In this document: in pieces, positions 36,771 to 46,596 of the stretch
How positions within the stretch are numbered: the stretch's first letter is position 1
Layout of the letters: each line of letters begins with the position of its first letter
Origin: JACMNW01 sp031413495
GTDB taxonomy: Bacteria > Pseudomonadota > Alphaproteobacteria > Rhodobacterales > Rhodobacteraceae
Direction: 5' to 3'
NCBI GenBank assembly: GCA_031413495.1
Contig: JANOFE010000178.1
Coordinates: forward strand, 21,893-85,892
DNA: 64,000 nucleotides
The notes under the pieces: generated by a model
The model's database searches: none
What the model saw: the letters and a program-made list of their open reading frames with translations, nothing else
What the model was told of the DNA's origin: nothing
Position numbers and translations under genes: made by a program

Positions 36771-37937
36771 ATGCCCGTCAAGAACCGTTTTGCCGATCTG
36801 CTGCCCGAAATCACCGCGTGGCGGCGGGATTTTCACGAACATCCCGAACTGCTGTTCGATGTGCAGCGCACGGCGGGCAAGGTGGCGGATTTGCTGCGGT
36901 CCTTTGGCTGTGATGAAGTGGTGCAAGGCATTGGCCGCACCGGGGTTGTCGGCGTGATCCATGGTAAGACTGACTCGGGCGGCCGCGTGGTGGGCCTGCG
37001 CGCCGATATGGACGCGCTGCCGATTATTGAGGCGACGGGGGTCGACTATGCGTCGAAAACCCATGGCAAGATGCATGCTTGCGGGCATGACGGGCATACG
37101 GCGATGCTGCTCGGGGCGGCGAAATATCTGTCTGAGACGCGGAATTTTGATGGCCGCGTTGTGCTGATCTTCCAACCCGCCGAAGAAGGCGGCGGTGGCG
37201 GGCGTGAAATGGTGCAGGACGGTATGATCACCCGTTGGGGCATTCAAGAGGTTTACGGCATGCACAATATGCCGGGTATCCCAGTGGGGCATTTTGCCAT
37301 CAGGCCCGGCGCGATGATGGCGGCGGCGGATCAGTTTGATATCGTCGTCACGGGCAAGGGCGGCCATGCCGCCAAACCGCATGATTGCATTGATACCACG
37401 GTGGTGGCCGCCCATATCATCGTGGCCTTGCAAACCATCGCCTCGCGCGGGGTGGACCCGTTGAAGCAGGTGGTGGTGTCGGTCTGCACGGTGGCCACGG
37501 ACAGCACCGCGCATAACGTGATCCCGCAGGTGGTGAAAATGCGCGGCACGGCGCGGACGATGGACCCTGCGGTGCAGGATTTCGTCGAACGTCGGATAGC
37601 GGAAATTGCCAGCGGCACGGCAACGGCGCTGGGTGCTGTGGCCGAGGTCACCTATCAGCGCGGCTATCCAGTGACGGTGAATGCCGAGGAAAACACAATC
37701 TTTGCCGCTGATGTGGCGCGGTCAATCTCGGGAAATGTTGATACCAACACGCCACCTTTGATGGGGGCCGAGGATTTCAGCTTTATGCTGAATGAGCGCC
37801 CCGGCGCCTATATCTTCCTTGGCAATGGCGACACCGCGATGGTGCATCATCCGGCTTATAACTTCGATGACAATGCCATTCCGTTCGGGTCAAGCTGGTA
37901 CGCGGGCATGGCCGAGGCGCGGATGCCTGCGGCGTAA
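36771..37937 (+). CDS. M20 amidohydrolase (hippurate hydrolase / N-acyl amino acid type)
   Basis: 388-residue M20D metallopeptidase. Metal-binding motifs: ADMDALPI, MHACGHDGHTAMLLGAA, and QPAEEGGGGGREM; the late His is in MVHHPAYNF. These enzymes hydrolyse N-acyl or aromatic-acyl amino acids such as hippurate. It stands alone between the DUF2971 gene and an acyl-CoA ligase 63 bases downstream. Released acyl groups could be activated by that ligase; this is inference from adjacency. Confidence 0.92.
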   Translation: MPVKNRFADLLPEITAWRRDFHEHPELLFDVQRTAGKVADLLRSFGCDEVVQGIGRTGVVGVIHGKTDSGGRVVGLRADMDALPIIEATGVDYASKTHGKMHACGHDGHTAMLLGAAKYLSETRNFDGRVVLIFQPAEEGGGGGREMVQDGMITRWGIQEVYGMHNMPGIPVGHFAIRPGAMMAAADQFDIVVTGKGGHAAKPHDCIDTTVVAAHIIVALQTIASRGVDPLKQVVVSVCTVATDSTAHNVIPQVVKMRGTARTMDPAVQDFVERRIAEIASGTATALGAVAEVTYQRGYPVTVNAEENTIFAADVARSISGNVDTNTPPLMGAEDFSFMLNERPGAYIFLGNGDTAMVHHPAYNFDDNAIPFGSSWYAGMAEARMPAA

Positions 37938-38000
37938 TTTGCGGGTTACAGAATGAAGATGGCCTGCTAGCCTTTCCCAAACTTTGGGAGGGGTGCCGCC

Positions 38001-39560
38001 ATGACCGTATTCAAAAGCCCGTTTGCCGATATTCCCTTGCGTGATGTATCCATCACTGAACGGCTGTTTGAAGGGCTGGCAGGTGATCCGGACCGGGTTG
38101 TGTTGATAGATGGTCCAACCGGGCGTAGTGTGACGGCGGCAGGGCTAAAAGGGGCAATCACGGCGCTTGCCGGCGGTCTTACCGAAACCGGGTACGGTCA
38201 TGGGCACTGTGTGGCGATCATGGCACCGAACATGCCAGACTACGCAGTGGTGTTTCACGGCGTGGCCTATGCCGGTGGTACCATAACCACCATCAACCCG
38301 ACCTATACAGCCGCGGAAGTAAACCATCAGCTGAAAGATGCTAAGGCCGAACTGCTGATCACCATCCCCGCGTTTCTGCCCATCGCGCAAGAGGCGGCTG
38401 CGGGCACCGGCGTGCGCCAGATCGTGGTGATCGGGCAGGCAGACGGTGTGGCCAGCCTTGATACGCTGATGGGTGCGCCCCTGGCCGCGCAGGTGCCTGT
38501 TGATCTGGACAAGCATGTTCTTGTGCTGCCCTATTCATCGGGGACCACGGGTTTGCCGAAGGGGGTGATGCTGAGCCATCGCAATCTGGTGGTGAATGTC
38601 GATCAGGGGTTGGTCCAACTGGATGTGCAGGCAGGGGAGACGACCGTTGCCTTCCTGCCGTTTTTTCATATTTACGGCATGAATGTGCTGATGAATTCCT
38701 ACCTGTCCAAAGGGGCGGCCATGGTCACCATGCCGCGCTTTGATCTTGAGGCTTTGTTGACCCATATTCAAACCCACCGCGTGCGAAGCCTGCTTGTGGC
38801 CCCGCCGGTGGCGATAGCGCTGGCCAAACACCCGCTGGTGGATAAATTTGATCTGTCATCTTTGGAGTTCATCGTGTCAGCCGCAGCACCGCTTGGCCCC
38901 GATATGGCGGCGGCGGTGGCGAAACGGCTTGGCTGCACGGCCACCCAAGGGTACGGGATGACGGAACTTAGCCCGATCAGCCACATGATGCCGCACCGTG
39001 CGACAAAACCGGGGTCTGTCGGCCCCACTGCGCCGAACACCCAGTGCCGCATTGTCGATCCCACAAGCGGGGCCAATCAGGGGCCGGGGGGTGAGGGCGA
39101 GGTTTGGGTGCGGGGCCCGCAAGTGATGCTGGGGTATCTGAACAATCCTGATGCGACCGGGAAAACGATGGAGGGTGACTGGCTGAAAACCGGTGATCTG
39201 GGGATGATCGACGACGACGGCTATCTGTTCATCCGTGACCGGTTGAAGGAGCTGATCAAGGTCAAGGGGTTTCAGGTGGCACCCGCCGAGGTGGAGGGCG
39301 AACTGCTGGGCTTGCCCGGTGTTGCCGATGCCGCCGTGATCGGCGTGCCCGATGATGAGGCGGGCGAACTGCCGATGGCGTTTGTGGTCAGTGCCGCCGG
39401 GGCCGTGCAAGACGTGGCAGCATTGCAGACGGCGCTGCGCACCCGGCTTGCCAGCTATAAAGTGCCGTCGCGGATCGAGTTTATCGAGGCCATTCCCAAA
39501 TCAGCCGCAGGCAAAATTCTGCGCCGTGTGTTGCGGGATCGGTTGCGCAATCAATCATAA
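38001..39560 (+). CDS. AMP-binding acyl/aryl-CoA ligase
   Basis: 519-residue adenylate-forming enzyme of the 4-coumarate/fatty-acid CoA ligase type. The P-loop is YSSGTTGLPKGVMLSH, motif A5 is GYGMTELSPI, A7 is KTGDLGMIDDDGYLF, A8 is RLKELIKVKGFQVAP, and the catalytic Lys of A10 is in PKSAAGKILRR. It activates a carboxylic acid as acyl-AMP and transfers it to CoA. The substrate is not predictable from what I can see. Its end overlaps the convergent cydB by ten bases. Confidence 0.92.
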   Translation: MTVFKSPFADIPLRDVSITERLFEGLAGDPDRVVLIDGPTGRSVTAAGLKGAITALAGGLTETGYGHGHCVAIMAPNMPDYAVVFHGVAYAGGTITTINPTYTAAEVNHQLKDAKAELLITIPAFLPIAQEAAAGTGVRQIVVIGQADGVASLDTLMGAPLAAQVPVDLDKHVLVLPYSSGTTGLPKGVMLSHRNLVVNVDQGLVQLDVQAGETTVAFLPFFHIYGMNVLMNSYLSKGAAMVTMPRFDLEALLTHIQTHRVRSLLVAPPVAIALAKHPLVDKFDLSSLEFIVSAAAPLGPDMAAAVAKRLGCTATQGYGMTELSPISHMMPHRATKPGSVGPTAPNTQCRIVDPTSGANQGPGGEGEVWVRGPQVMLGYLNNPDATGKTMEGDWLKTGDLGMIDDDGYLFIRDRLKELIKVKGFQVAPAEVEGELLGLPGVADAAVIGVPDDEAGELPMAFVVSAAGAVQDVAALQTALRTRLASYKVPSRIEFIEAIPKSAAGKILRRVLRDRLRNQS

Positions 39561-40564
39561 CGCAGATCCGAAGCCTTGCCTCGGAAAATCGTATAGCTGA
39601 TCACGGTGTAGGCAAGGATCATCGGCAGCACGAACATGGTGCCAACCAAGATGATCCACAGGCTTTCGGGTGCCGAAGCGGCCTCGAATATGGTTAGCTT
39701 TTCTGGCACCACATAAGGATAAAAACTATAGGCCATGCCGCCAAAGCCAAGGATAAACAAAACTGTTGTCGCGGCAAACGGCAGCCATGCCCAGTGGTCC
39801 AATTCATGCGGCAAGCGGCGCAGTGACCACCACAGCAACCCGATAATCAGTGCGGAAACAACGGGCAGGGGGGACAGCCACAAAACCTCGGGGTAGCTGA
39901 ACCATTTGTCGAAAATGCGCGCGCTGACGAACGGGGTTGCCAGCGACACAGCACCCATGCCTAAAACCACGCCCCAGATGCCGCCTTTTGCCCATGACAC
40001 GGCCTTTATCTGCAACGCCTCATCCGATTTCAGGATAATCCAGCAGGCCCCGATGAAACTGAACGCGACCGTCAGGAAGACGGCGGTCACAAGCGCGAAC
40101 CCTGCATGAAGCCATGTCCAGCCAAGCCCCATCACATACATGCCCAGCATGAAGCCCTGCGACAGTGCCGCCAACAGACTGCCTGCAAAGAACGCGCGGT
40201 CCCATAGGCGTTTCCACTGTGGCGGCGCTTTGGCGCGGAATTCAAACGCCACCCCGCGCAGGATCAGGCCGACCAGCATCACCGTCACGGGAAGGTAAAG
40301 CGCCGTCAGGATAGCGCCATGTGCGGCCGGAAACGCCACCAGCAACAGCCCGATCGCCAGCACCAACCACGTCTCATTCGCATCCCAGAACGGCCCGATC
40401 GAGGCGACCATACGGTCACGTTCCGACGGCGTGGCAAAGGGAAACAGCAGCCCCACCCCCAGATCAAAGCCGTCCAGCACAACATATATCAGGATCGACA
40501 GGCCCATCAGGCCGGCAAAGACGAAGGGTAGCCAGACGGCGGGGTCATTGAACATCTGGATCAT
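39551..40564 (-). CDS. cydB: Cytochrome bd-type quinol oxidase subunit II
   Basis: 337-residue membrane protein with about eight helices. It starts with the family-typical DGFDLGVGLLFPFA segment near residue 30 and includes WDANETWLVLAIG and FRAKAPPQWKRLWDRAFFAGS. It forms the heterodimeric bd oxidase with CydA. The genes overlap by four bases. No CydX-like small gene follows before the end of the convergent ligase gene. Confidence 0.95.
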   Translation of the reverse strand: MIQMFNDPAVWLPFVFAGLMGLSILIYVVLDGFDLGVGLLFPFATPSERDRMVASIGPFWDANETWLVLAIGLLLVAFPAAHGAILTALYLPVTVMLVGLILRGVAFEFRAKAPPQWKRLWDRAFFAGSLLAALSQGFMLGMYVMGLGWTWLHAGFALVTAVFLTVAFSFIGACWIILKSDEALQIKAVSWAKGGIWGVVLGMGAVSLATPFVSARIFDKWFSYPEVLWLSPLPVVSALIIGLLWWSLRRLPHELDHWAWLPFAATTVLFILGFGGMAYSFYPYVVPEKLTIFEAASAPESLWIILVGTMFVLPMILAYTVISYTIFRGKASDLRYD

Positions 40565-41934
40565 TCTGCAGGCACCATGCCGGGCATCGCGATGCGCGGA
40601 TCATCAGGTCGGGTGTCACCCTTGGTGGCTTTGCGCGCAAGGTAGAAGATGACCAGAATATAGCTGACCAGCAAGACCCCGTAGATCACAAGATAGGTGA
40701 TCAGTGTGCCCAGAACCATGCCTGCGGGCACGTCTGCCACCGCCTCTTTTGTCGACAGAACGCCTGTCACCAGCCAAGGTTGCCGCCCGATTTCTGTGGT
40801 ATACCAACCCGCAAGGGTGGCAAGCCAGCCGGAAAACGTCATCGCCACAGCGCCATAAAGCACGGGTTTTGGAAAGCGGTCCACCCCGCGCCGCCACAGC
40901 AGCGCCACGCCCAGCCATGACATCAACAGCATGGCAACCCCGGTGCCGATCATGATGCGAAAGCTGTAGAACACGGCGGCAACGGGCGGGTGCAGCACAG
41001 TGCCATCTGCCGCGACAAAATCGTTCAGCCCCGGCACAATGCCATCGGCCTTATGGGTCAGAATGATCGACGCCAAGTTGGGGATGGCGATTTCATAGTC
41101 ATTGCTGCGCGTCTCCTGGTTGGGGACGGCAAACAAAATTAATGGCTTGTTCGGCCCGGTTTCCCAGTTGCCTTCCATCGCGGCCACTTTTTGCGGCTGG
41201 TACTCCAGCGTGTTCAATCCGTGCATGTCGCCCGCGTAAATCTGGATCGGGATCAGCACGGCAGCCATCACAAAGCCAGACCGCAGGGTTGAGGCAACGG
41301 CGGCGGTTCTGTCGCCGATCAGGCGGCGGAAGGCCGAAACGCCGATGATCAGGAAGGCCACCGTCAGGCCCGACGCGATCAGCATATGAACCAAACGGTA
41401 GGGCATCGACGGGTTAAAGATGATCGCCCACCAGTCCGTCGCAAACACCACGCCGTCGCGCAGTTCATACCCGGCGGGCGTGTGCATCCAGCTGTTCAAC
41501 ACAATGATCCAGAACGCCGACATCGTGGTACCAAAGGCCACCAGGAATGTGGCAAGGGTATGCAGCCAGCGTGGCACGCGGCTGGCACCAAACAGCATGA
41601 TGCCAAGAAAGACCGCCTCAAGGAAAAAGGCGGTAAGCACTTCATAGGCCAGTAGCGGCCCCGCGATATTGCCGACTTTCTCCATGAAGCCCGGCCAGTT
41701 GGTGCCGAACTGAAACGACATGGTGATGCCCGACACGACGCCTAGCGCAAAAGACAGCGCGAAGACTTTGACCCAGAACATATAGGCGTCCATCCATTTG
41801 CGGTCGTCAGTGACGTGCAATCGCCACTTGAAGAACAACAGCACCCAGCCAAGGGCGATGGAAATGGTAGGAAACAGAATATGGAACGAGATATTTGCAC
41901 CAAACTGCATACGCGACAGGATCAGGGTATCCAT
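40561..41934 (-). CDS. cydA: Cytochrome bd-type quinol oxidase subunit I, short Q-loop
   Basis: 457-residue haem-bearing subunit that oxidises quinol and reduces oxygen. Haem ligand His is in FGANISFHILFPT near residue 18; the conserved GWYTTEIGRQPW motif is present. The Q-loop between about 245 and 310 is short compared with E. coli CydA (~522 residues), placing it with the cyanide-insensitive (CIO) type. It gives the cell a high-affinity terminal oxidase that does not pump protons. Upstream sequence (41935-42097) contains the divergent start region shared with the DUF1304 gene. Confidence 0.95.
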   Translation of the reverse strand: MDTLILSRMQFGANISFHILFPTISIALGWVLLFFKWRLHVTDDRKWMDAYMFWVKVFALSFALGVVSGITMSFQFGTNWPGFMEKVGNIAGPLLAYEVLTAFFLEAVFLGIMLFGASRVPRWLHTLATFLVAFGTTMSAFWIIVLNSWMHTPAGYELRDGVVFATDWWAIIFNPSMPYRLVHMLIASGLTVAFLIIGVSAFRRLIGDRTAAVASTLRSGFVMAAVLIPIQIYAGDMHGLNTLEYQPQKVAAMEGNWETGPNKPLILFAVPNQETRSNDYEIAIPNLASIILTHKADGIVPGLNDFVAADGTVLHPPVAAVFYSFRIMIGTGVAMLLMSWLGVALLWRRGVDRFPKPVLYGAVAMTFSGWLATLAGWYTTEIGRQPWLVTGVLSTKEAVADVPAGMVLGTLITYLVIYGVLLVSYILVIFYLARKATKGDTRPDDPRIAMPGMVPAE

Positions 41935-42097
41935 ACTTCACCTCTTTCTTGGCGCAGATATAGCCGCACTTGGTGAGCAAATCAGCCCCGGTGCGACCTC
42001 TGGACACGGGGCAGGGCTAACGACGCACGATTTGCCGTGACCGATGCGCTTTTGGCGGGCAGAATGAGGTGAGGGTTGATAAAGGGGAAGCATCGAA

Positions 42098-42454
42098 ATG
42101 GCCTTGATAGCAATCAGTTTGGCCCTGTTGATCGGCGCCTTGCACGTCTACATTTTGATCATGGAAATGATGCTTTGGGAAACGCCCCGGGTGATGCGTG
42201 TTTTCGGCATAACGCCAGAGTTTGCGGCGCAAACAAAGACACTTGCCGCCAATCAGGGGCTTTACAACGGGTTTCTGGCGGCTGGGTTGTTCTGGGGCAT
42301 CTGGCAGGGGACGGACGGGCGCGGTGTGCTGGCGTTTTTCCTGATCTGCGTGGTGGTGGCAGGTGTCTACGGTGGCGTTACCGTGTCAAAACGCATTTTC
42401 ATGGTTCAGGCCTTGCCTGCCATTCTGGCTCTTTTGGCGCTTGGTTTAAGTTAG
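42098..42454 (+). CDS. DUF1304 membrane protein
   Basis: 118-residue protein with four hydrophobic helices. It starts LIGALHVYILIMEMMLWETP and contains KTLAANQGLYNGFLAAGLFWG, the DUF1304 signature region. Function unknown. Its stop overlaps the convergent moaA end by four bases. It is divergent from cydA. Confidence 0.88.
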   Translation: MALIAISLALLIGALHVYILIMEMMLWETPRVMRVFGITPEFAAQTKTLAANQGLYNGFLAAGLFWGIWQGTDGRGVLAFFLICVVVAGVYGGVTVSKRIFMVQALPAILALLALGLS

Positions 42455-43461
42455 CCGCCGGTATGGCTCATGTGGCGGGTCACTTGGCCAGTGACTGTTT
42501 GGCGGGAATAATCGAAATCATGGCCTTTGGGCTTGCGAGCGATAGCGGCACGGATGGCGGTTTGCAGCGCTGAATCGTCGGGGCTGGCCCGAAGTGGTGC
42601 GCGCAGATCAGCCATATCCTCTTGGCCCAAGCACATGTAAAGTTCGCCCGTACAAGTCAGCCGCACGCGGTTGCAGCTTTCACAAAAGTTATGGGTCAGC
42701 GGTGTGATGAAGCCAATTTTCTGTCCGGTATCTTCGAGCCTGACATAGCGCGCAGGGCCGCCTGTGCGCACGGTCAGGTCGGTCAGCCGATGTCGGCTTG
42801 CCAATTTGGCGCGCAAATCATTTAGCGACCAATATTGATCCAGCCGGTCTTCATTGCCCAGATCACCCATCGGCATGACTTCGATAAAGGTCAGATCGTG
42901 GCCTTGGGCGGCGCACCAATCGGTCAGGGTGAACAGCTCGTCTTCATTGAAACCTTTCAAGGCGACGGCGTTGATCTTTACCTGCAAACCTGCATCTTTA
43001 GCGGCTTGAATTCCGTCCATCACCTGATCCAGCCGCCCCCAGCGGGTGATTTGCGCAAACTTTGCTGCATCGAGCGTATCGAGCGACACATTGATGCGCT
43101 TGACCCCCACCGCCGCCAGATCGGCCGCATATTTGCGCAGTTGCGAGCCGTTGGTGGTCAAGGTCAGTTCTTTCAGCGCGCCAGATGCCAGATGCCGGGA
43201 CATGGCGGCAAAGAAGGTCATGATGCCGCGGCGCACCAAAGGCTCGCCACCAGTAATGCGCAGCTTTTGCACGCCCATGCCGACAAAAGCCGAGCAAAGA
43301 CGATCCAGTTCTTCCAACGTCAGCAAATCAGCCTTTGGCAGGAACGTCATGTTTTCCGACATGCAATAGACACAACGAAAATCGCAACGGTCGGTGACCG
43401 ACACGCGCAGATAATCAATCGCGCGGGCGAAGGGATCAATCAGGGAGGCGAGCGCTTTCAT
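42451..43461 (-). CDS. moaA: GTP 3',8-cyclase, molybdenum cofactor synthesis
   Basis: 336-residue radical SAM enzyme that starts Moco synthesis from GTP. The N-terminal cluster motif is CDFRCVYC (C-x3-C-x2-C), with YLRVSVTDR ahead of it. The second cluster cysteines are in FCESCNRVRLTCTGELYMCLG. The protein ends in the functionally important Gly-Gly tail (SHTGG). No other moa or moe gene is adjacent. The start at 43461 is close to the divergent lipoprotein gene. Confidence 0.96.
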   Translation of the reverse strand: MKALASLIDPFARAIDYLRVSVTDRCDFRCVYCMSENMTFLPKADLLTLEELDRLCSAFVGMGVQKLRITGGEPLVRRGIMTFFAAMSRHLASGALKELTLTTNGSQLRKYAADLAAVGVKRINVSLDTLDAAKFAQITRWGRLDQVMDGIQAAKDAGLQVKINAVALKGFNEDELFTLTDWCAAQGHDLTFIEVMPMGDLGNEDRLDQYWSLNDLRAKLASRHRLTDLTVRTGGPARYVRLEDTGQKIGFITPLTHNFCESCNRVRLTCTGELYMCLGQEDMADLRAPLRASPDDSALQTAIRAAIARKPKGHDFDYSRQTVTGQVTRHMSHTGG

Positions 43462-43547
43462 TGTGCCATGGTAGAAACTTGCGCAGAAAACGGCAAGCGA
43501 GGATGCAAGGGTTGCGGGCCTGTCGGGGTTCAGACTATCGTGATGGC

Positions 43548-44036
43548 ATGAAACGCATAGCCCTTTCCCCCACCCCTGTATTGATCCTGTGCCTTGGTTT
43601 CCTTTCCGCTTGCGGGGTTGTCGACCGGATCATGGGCCGCGGCCCTGATGCAGGGACCGCCGCCGGTGTGGCAGAACCCGTGCCAGAAGGCCCGCTTTCG
43701 GCCACCGCACCTTTGGGCGGCGCGCAATCTGCGGCAGCGCTGGACCAAACATCTGACGCCGAAAAAGCGGCGGCGGTGGCTGTACCTGTCGCGGGGGCCA
43801 AGCGCGATCTTGGGTCAGTGGTGGTGGCCTTGGGCAGCCCGGCTGAGCAGGGATTTTGGCTGCGATCTTCGCTGGTAACTGACGCGGGCAAGGGGCGGGT
43901 GGTGACGGCGGGTGGCGCATCGGTGAATGTCGATTTGCAACCGGGGACGGGGGCTGCGTTGTTGTCACTGGCCGCTTATCGCGCGCTTGGCCTTGGGTTG
44001 ACCGATTTGCCGGAAGTCAGAGTTTACGCAAACTGA
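43548..44036 (+). CDS. Small lipoprotein of unknown function
   Basis: 162 residues. The N-terminus MKRIALSPTPVLILCLGFLSAC is a lipoprotein signal with lipobox LSAC. An Ala/Pro-rich linker follows, then a compact C-terminal region (LGSVVVALGSPAEQGFWLRS ... VNVDLQPGTGAALLSLAAYRA). I recall similar Rhodobacteraceae lipoproteins being labelled D-galactarate dehydratase in databases; the sequence gives no support for that activity. ATG 43548 is preferred to the upstream in-frame start at 43461 because it begins the signal. Confidence 0.75.
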   Translation: MKRIALSPTPVLILCLGFLSACGVVDRIMGRGPDAGTAAGVAEPVPEGPLSATAPLGGAQSAAALDQTSDAEKAAAVAVPVAGAKRDLGSVVVALGSPAEQGFWLRSSLVTDAGKGRVVTAGGASVNVDLQPGTGAALLSLAAYRALGLGLTDLPEVRVYAN

Positions 44037-44086
44037 CGGCACGCCTGCTGCTGATGTTTTTGAGTATTTGTGCGAAGAAAAAGCCG

Positions 44087-44776
44087 TCAGGCAGAGTGTG
44101 GGTTTAAGTACTTTGACGCTTCTTTTCGGGCAAAGCTTTTCATCAAATGGCCATGTTCTGCCAGAAATTGCGCCGCGCGGGGTGCGTCATGTTTTGACAG
44201 ATCGCGCAGCCACCACGCCACCGCCTTTTGGATGAACCAATCACGATCCTGGGTATATACAGCGGCCCAATCCAAGATCCGGTCCCGCGCTGCGACGTCA
44301 ACCGGTTTGGGGTGGTTCAGCTTTGCAAAAGGCAATGTCGCGACCAATGCCGCCCGGCGGGTCCACATATTGGCAGACCGGGTCCAACTTTCCACATCGT
44401 CCAGCCGAGTGGGGTCTGCCATGATGCGCTTTTCGGCGGCCTTGCAGGCATGATCGGCAATCGCCCAGGCGTCGAAATTGGGCACCCAAGTGCAGATCAA
44501 GGCCCAAGCGGCCTCGTCCGACGGCTTGAGCCGGGCCTGCGTCAGCAATTTGGCCGCCGCCACCCGCGCCTCGTGGATATCACTGTCCCACAGGTTGGCG
44601 GCCAGGGTGATGCGGTCGTCAAGACTGGCCTCAGCGCGCCATGTGGCGACCAGTGCTTCGATCTGGGGGACGGTCACCCCCAGATAGCGCCTTTGCGCTT
44701 TGTGATAGGCGGCAACCTCCACCGCTTTGGCGGGATCGGCCAGTGCCGCAAGTTCGGCAAGCGCGCGAGTGATCAT
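44087..44776 (-). CDS. AlkD-like DNA glycosylase (HEAT-repeat)
   Basis: 229-residue all-helical protein of the DNA alkylation repair (AlkC/AlkD) family. Segments such as YLGVTVPQIEALVATWRAE, LWDSDIHEARVAAAKLL and DWFIQKAVAWWLRDLSKHD are typical of its HEAT-like repeats. AlkD excises positively charged alkylpurines without base flipping. The gene overlaps the glmS stop by four bases, so it is the third gene of a glmU-glmS-alkD operon, a link with no obvious biochemical meaning. Confidence 0.85.
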   Translation of the reverse strand: MITRALAELAALADPAKAVEVAAYHKAQRRYLGVTVPQIEALVATWRAEASLDDRITLAANLWDSDIHEARVAAAKLLTQARLKPSDEAAWALICTWVPNFDAWAIADHACKAAEKRIMADPTRLDDVESWTRSANMWTRRAALVATLPFAKLNHPKPVDVAARDRILDWAAVYTQDRDWFIQKAVAWWLRDLSKHDAPRAAQFLAEHGHLMKSFARKEASKYLNPHSA

Positions 44777-46593
44777 TCCACCGTAACCGATTTGGCCAGA
44801 TTGCGCGGCTGGTCCACGTCAGTGCCTTTGGCAATCGCCGTATGATAGGCCAACAACTGCGCCGGGATCGCGTAAAGGATCGGGGCCAGAAAATCAGGCA
44901 CCGACGGCATTGTAAGGGTTTTCCAGCATCCCTTGCCCGCTTCGGCAATACCTGCCGCATCCGATATCAGCAGCACCTTGCCATTGCGCGCCATCACTTC
45001 TTGCATATTGGACACGGTTTTTTCGAACAAATGGTCGCGTGGGGCCATCACAATCACCGGCACATGGGCGTCGATCAGGGCAATGGGGCCGTGTTTCAAT
45101 TCACCCGACGCATAACCTTCGGCGTGGATGTAGCTGATTTCCTTTAGCTTTAGCGCACCCTCCAGGGCCAGCGGGAACATCGCACCCCGGCCAAGGAACA
45201 GCACATCCTGCGCTTCGGCCAGTTGTTCGGCGATCTCGGCAATTTCAGCCGCAGACCCAATCGCGTGGTTCATCAGGCCGGGCAGGGTGGAAAGCGCGTT
45301 CAGATGTTTTGTTAGGTCTGCGGGATTCATCCGCCCGCGATCCACCGCCGCTTTCAGCGCCAGCAACAGCAGGACAGTCAGCTGGCAGGTGAAGGCTTTG
45401 GTCGACGCCACGCCCACCTCGACCCCCGCCAAAATCGGCAGGGCCAGATCAGATTCGCGCGCGATAGACGACGTCGGCACGTTGATCACCGAAATAACCT
45501 TGGCGACGCGTTCTTTTGCATAACGCAGGGCGGCCAGCGTATCTGCCGTCTCACCCGATTGGCTGACAAACAGCGCCCAGGATTTGTCTGACAGCGGCGG
45601 TTCGCGGTAACGGAATTCCGACGCGATGTCGATGTCGGCGGGCAGGCCTGCTATCTGTTCAAACCAATACTTCGCCACGTGGCAGGCATAGGACGCCGTG
45701 CCACAGGCAACCATGGTAATGCGGTCAACCGATCTGAAATCAAGGCTTTCGGGCAGGTTCAAGGGGGCTTTTGCATCAGCCGCATAATGGCGCAGGGCAT
45801 CGGCCAAAACCACCGGCTGTTCGGCAATCTCCTTGGCCATGAAATGCTTGTAACCGGCTTTTTCGATGCGGGTCTGATCAATCTGAATGCGGGTCATTGC
45901 GCGGTTGGCAAGGTTGCCTGCGACATCATAGATGGTCACCCCTGCGCGGGTGACAAAGGCATAATCGCCTTCCTCCAGATAGGTAATCCGGTCGGTCATC
46001 GGGGCCAATGCGATGGCGTCAGACCCAACAAACATCTCGCCATCGCCATGCCCGATGGCAAGCGGAGATCCCTTGCGGGCGGCAATCATCAGATCATCCT
46101 GACCGTGGAACAGAAAACACAAGGCAAAGGCCCCGCGCAGCCGTTTCAGGGTTTCAACGGCCGCGTCGCGTGCGGTCATACCGCGGTCCATATGCAGACG
46201 GGTCAGCAGGGAAATGGTTTCGGTATCGGTTTCGGATTCAAAACCAAACCCGGCCTCTGCCAGTTCGCGGCGTAAGTCCTGAAAATTCTCGATGATGCCG
46301 TTATGCACCACGGCAACCGGACCCGATTGATGCGGATGCGCGTTGGCGACGGTTGCGGTGCCGTGCGTAGCCCAGCGGGTGTGGCCGATGCCAGCCTTGC
46401 CGGCGAGCGGGTTATGCACCAGCAAATCTGACAGGTTCACCAACTTGCCCACGGCGCGGCGGCGGTCCAACTTGCCATCATTCACCGTGGCAATGCCTGC
46501 ACTGTCATAGCCGCGATATTCAAGCCGTTTCAGCGCCTCGACCAAAAGTGGGGCGACCTCGTGGTTGCCCAAAACACCAACAATTCCACACAT
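44773..46593 (-). CDS. glmS: Glutamine-fructose-6-phosphate aminotransferase
   Basis: 606 residues. It makes glucosamine-6-phosphate from fructose-6-phosphate and glutamine, the first step of UDP-GlcNAc synthesis. The N-terminal nucleophile Cys follows the initiator Met (MCGIVGVLGN); two SIS domains follow (VACGTASYACHVAKY; VSQSGETADTLAALRYAKE; LGRGAMFPLALEGALKLKE) and the C-terminus ends NLAKSVTVE as in the family. No glmS riboswitch is seen; only three bases separate it from glmU. The pair feeds peptidoglycan and lipopolysaccharide synthesis. Confidence 0.97.
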   Translation of the reverse strand: MCGIVGVLGNHEVAPLLVEALKRLEYRGYDSAGIATVNDGKLDRRRAVGKLVNLSDLLVHNPLAGKAGIGHTRWATHGTATVANAHPHQSGPVAVVHNGIIENFQDLRRELAEAGFGFESETDTETISLLTRLHMDRGMTARDAAVETLKRLRGAFALCFLFHGQDDLMIAARKGSPLAIGHGDGEMFVGSDAIALAPMTDRITYLEEGDYAFVTRAGVTIYDVAGNLANRAMTRIQIDQTRIEKAGYKHFMAKEIAEQPVVLADALRHYAADAKAPLNLPESLDFRSVDRITMVACGTASYACHVAKYWFEQIAGLPADIDIASEFRYREPPLSDKSWALFVSQSGETADTLAALRYAKERVAKVISVINVPTSSIARESDLALPILAGVEVGVASTKAFTCQLTVLLLLALKAAVDRGRMNPADLTKHLNALSTLPGLMNHAIGSAAEIAEIAEQLAEAQDVLFLGRGAMFPLALEGALKLKEISYIHAEGYASGELKHGPIALIDAHVPVIVMAPRDHLFEKTVSNMQEVMARNGKVLLISDAAGIAEAGKGCWKTLTMPSVPDFLAPILYAIPAQLLAYHTAIAKGTDVDQPRNLAKSVTVE

Positions 46594-46596
46594 TTA

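Noticed and set aside
44228..44845. Plus-strand ORF containing STVTDLARLRG, opposite alkD and the glmS end
   Set aside because: That peptide is the reverse reading of the conserved glmS C-terminus, not a gene.
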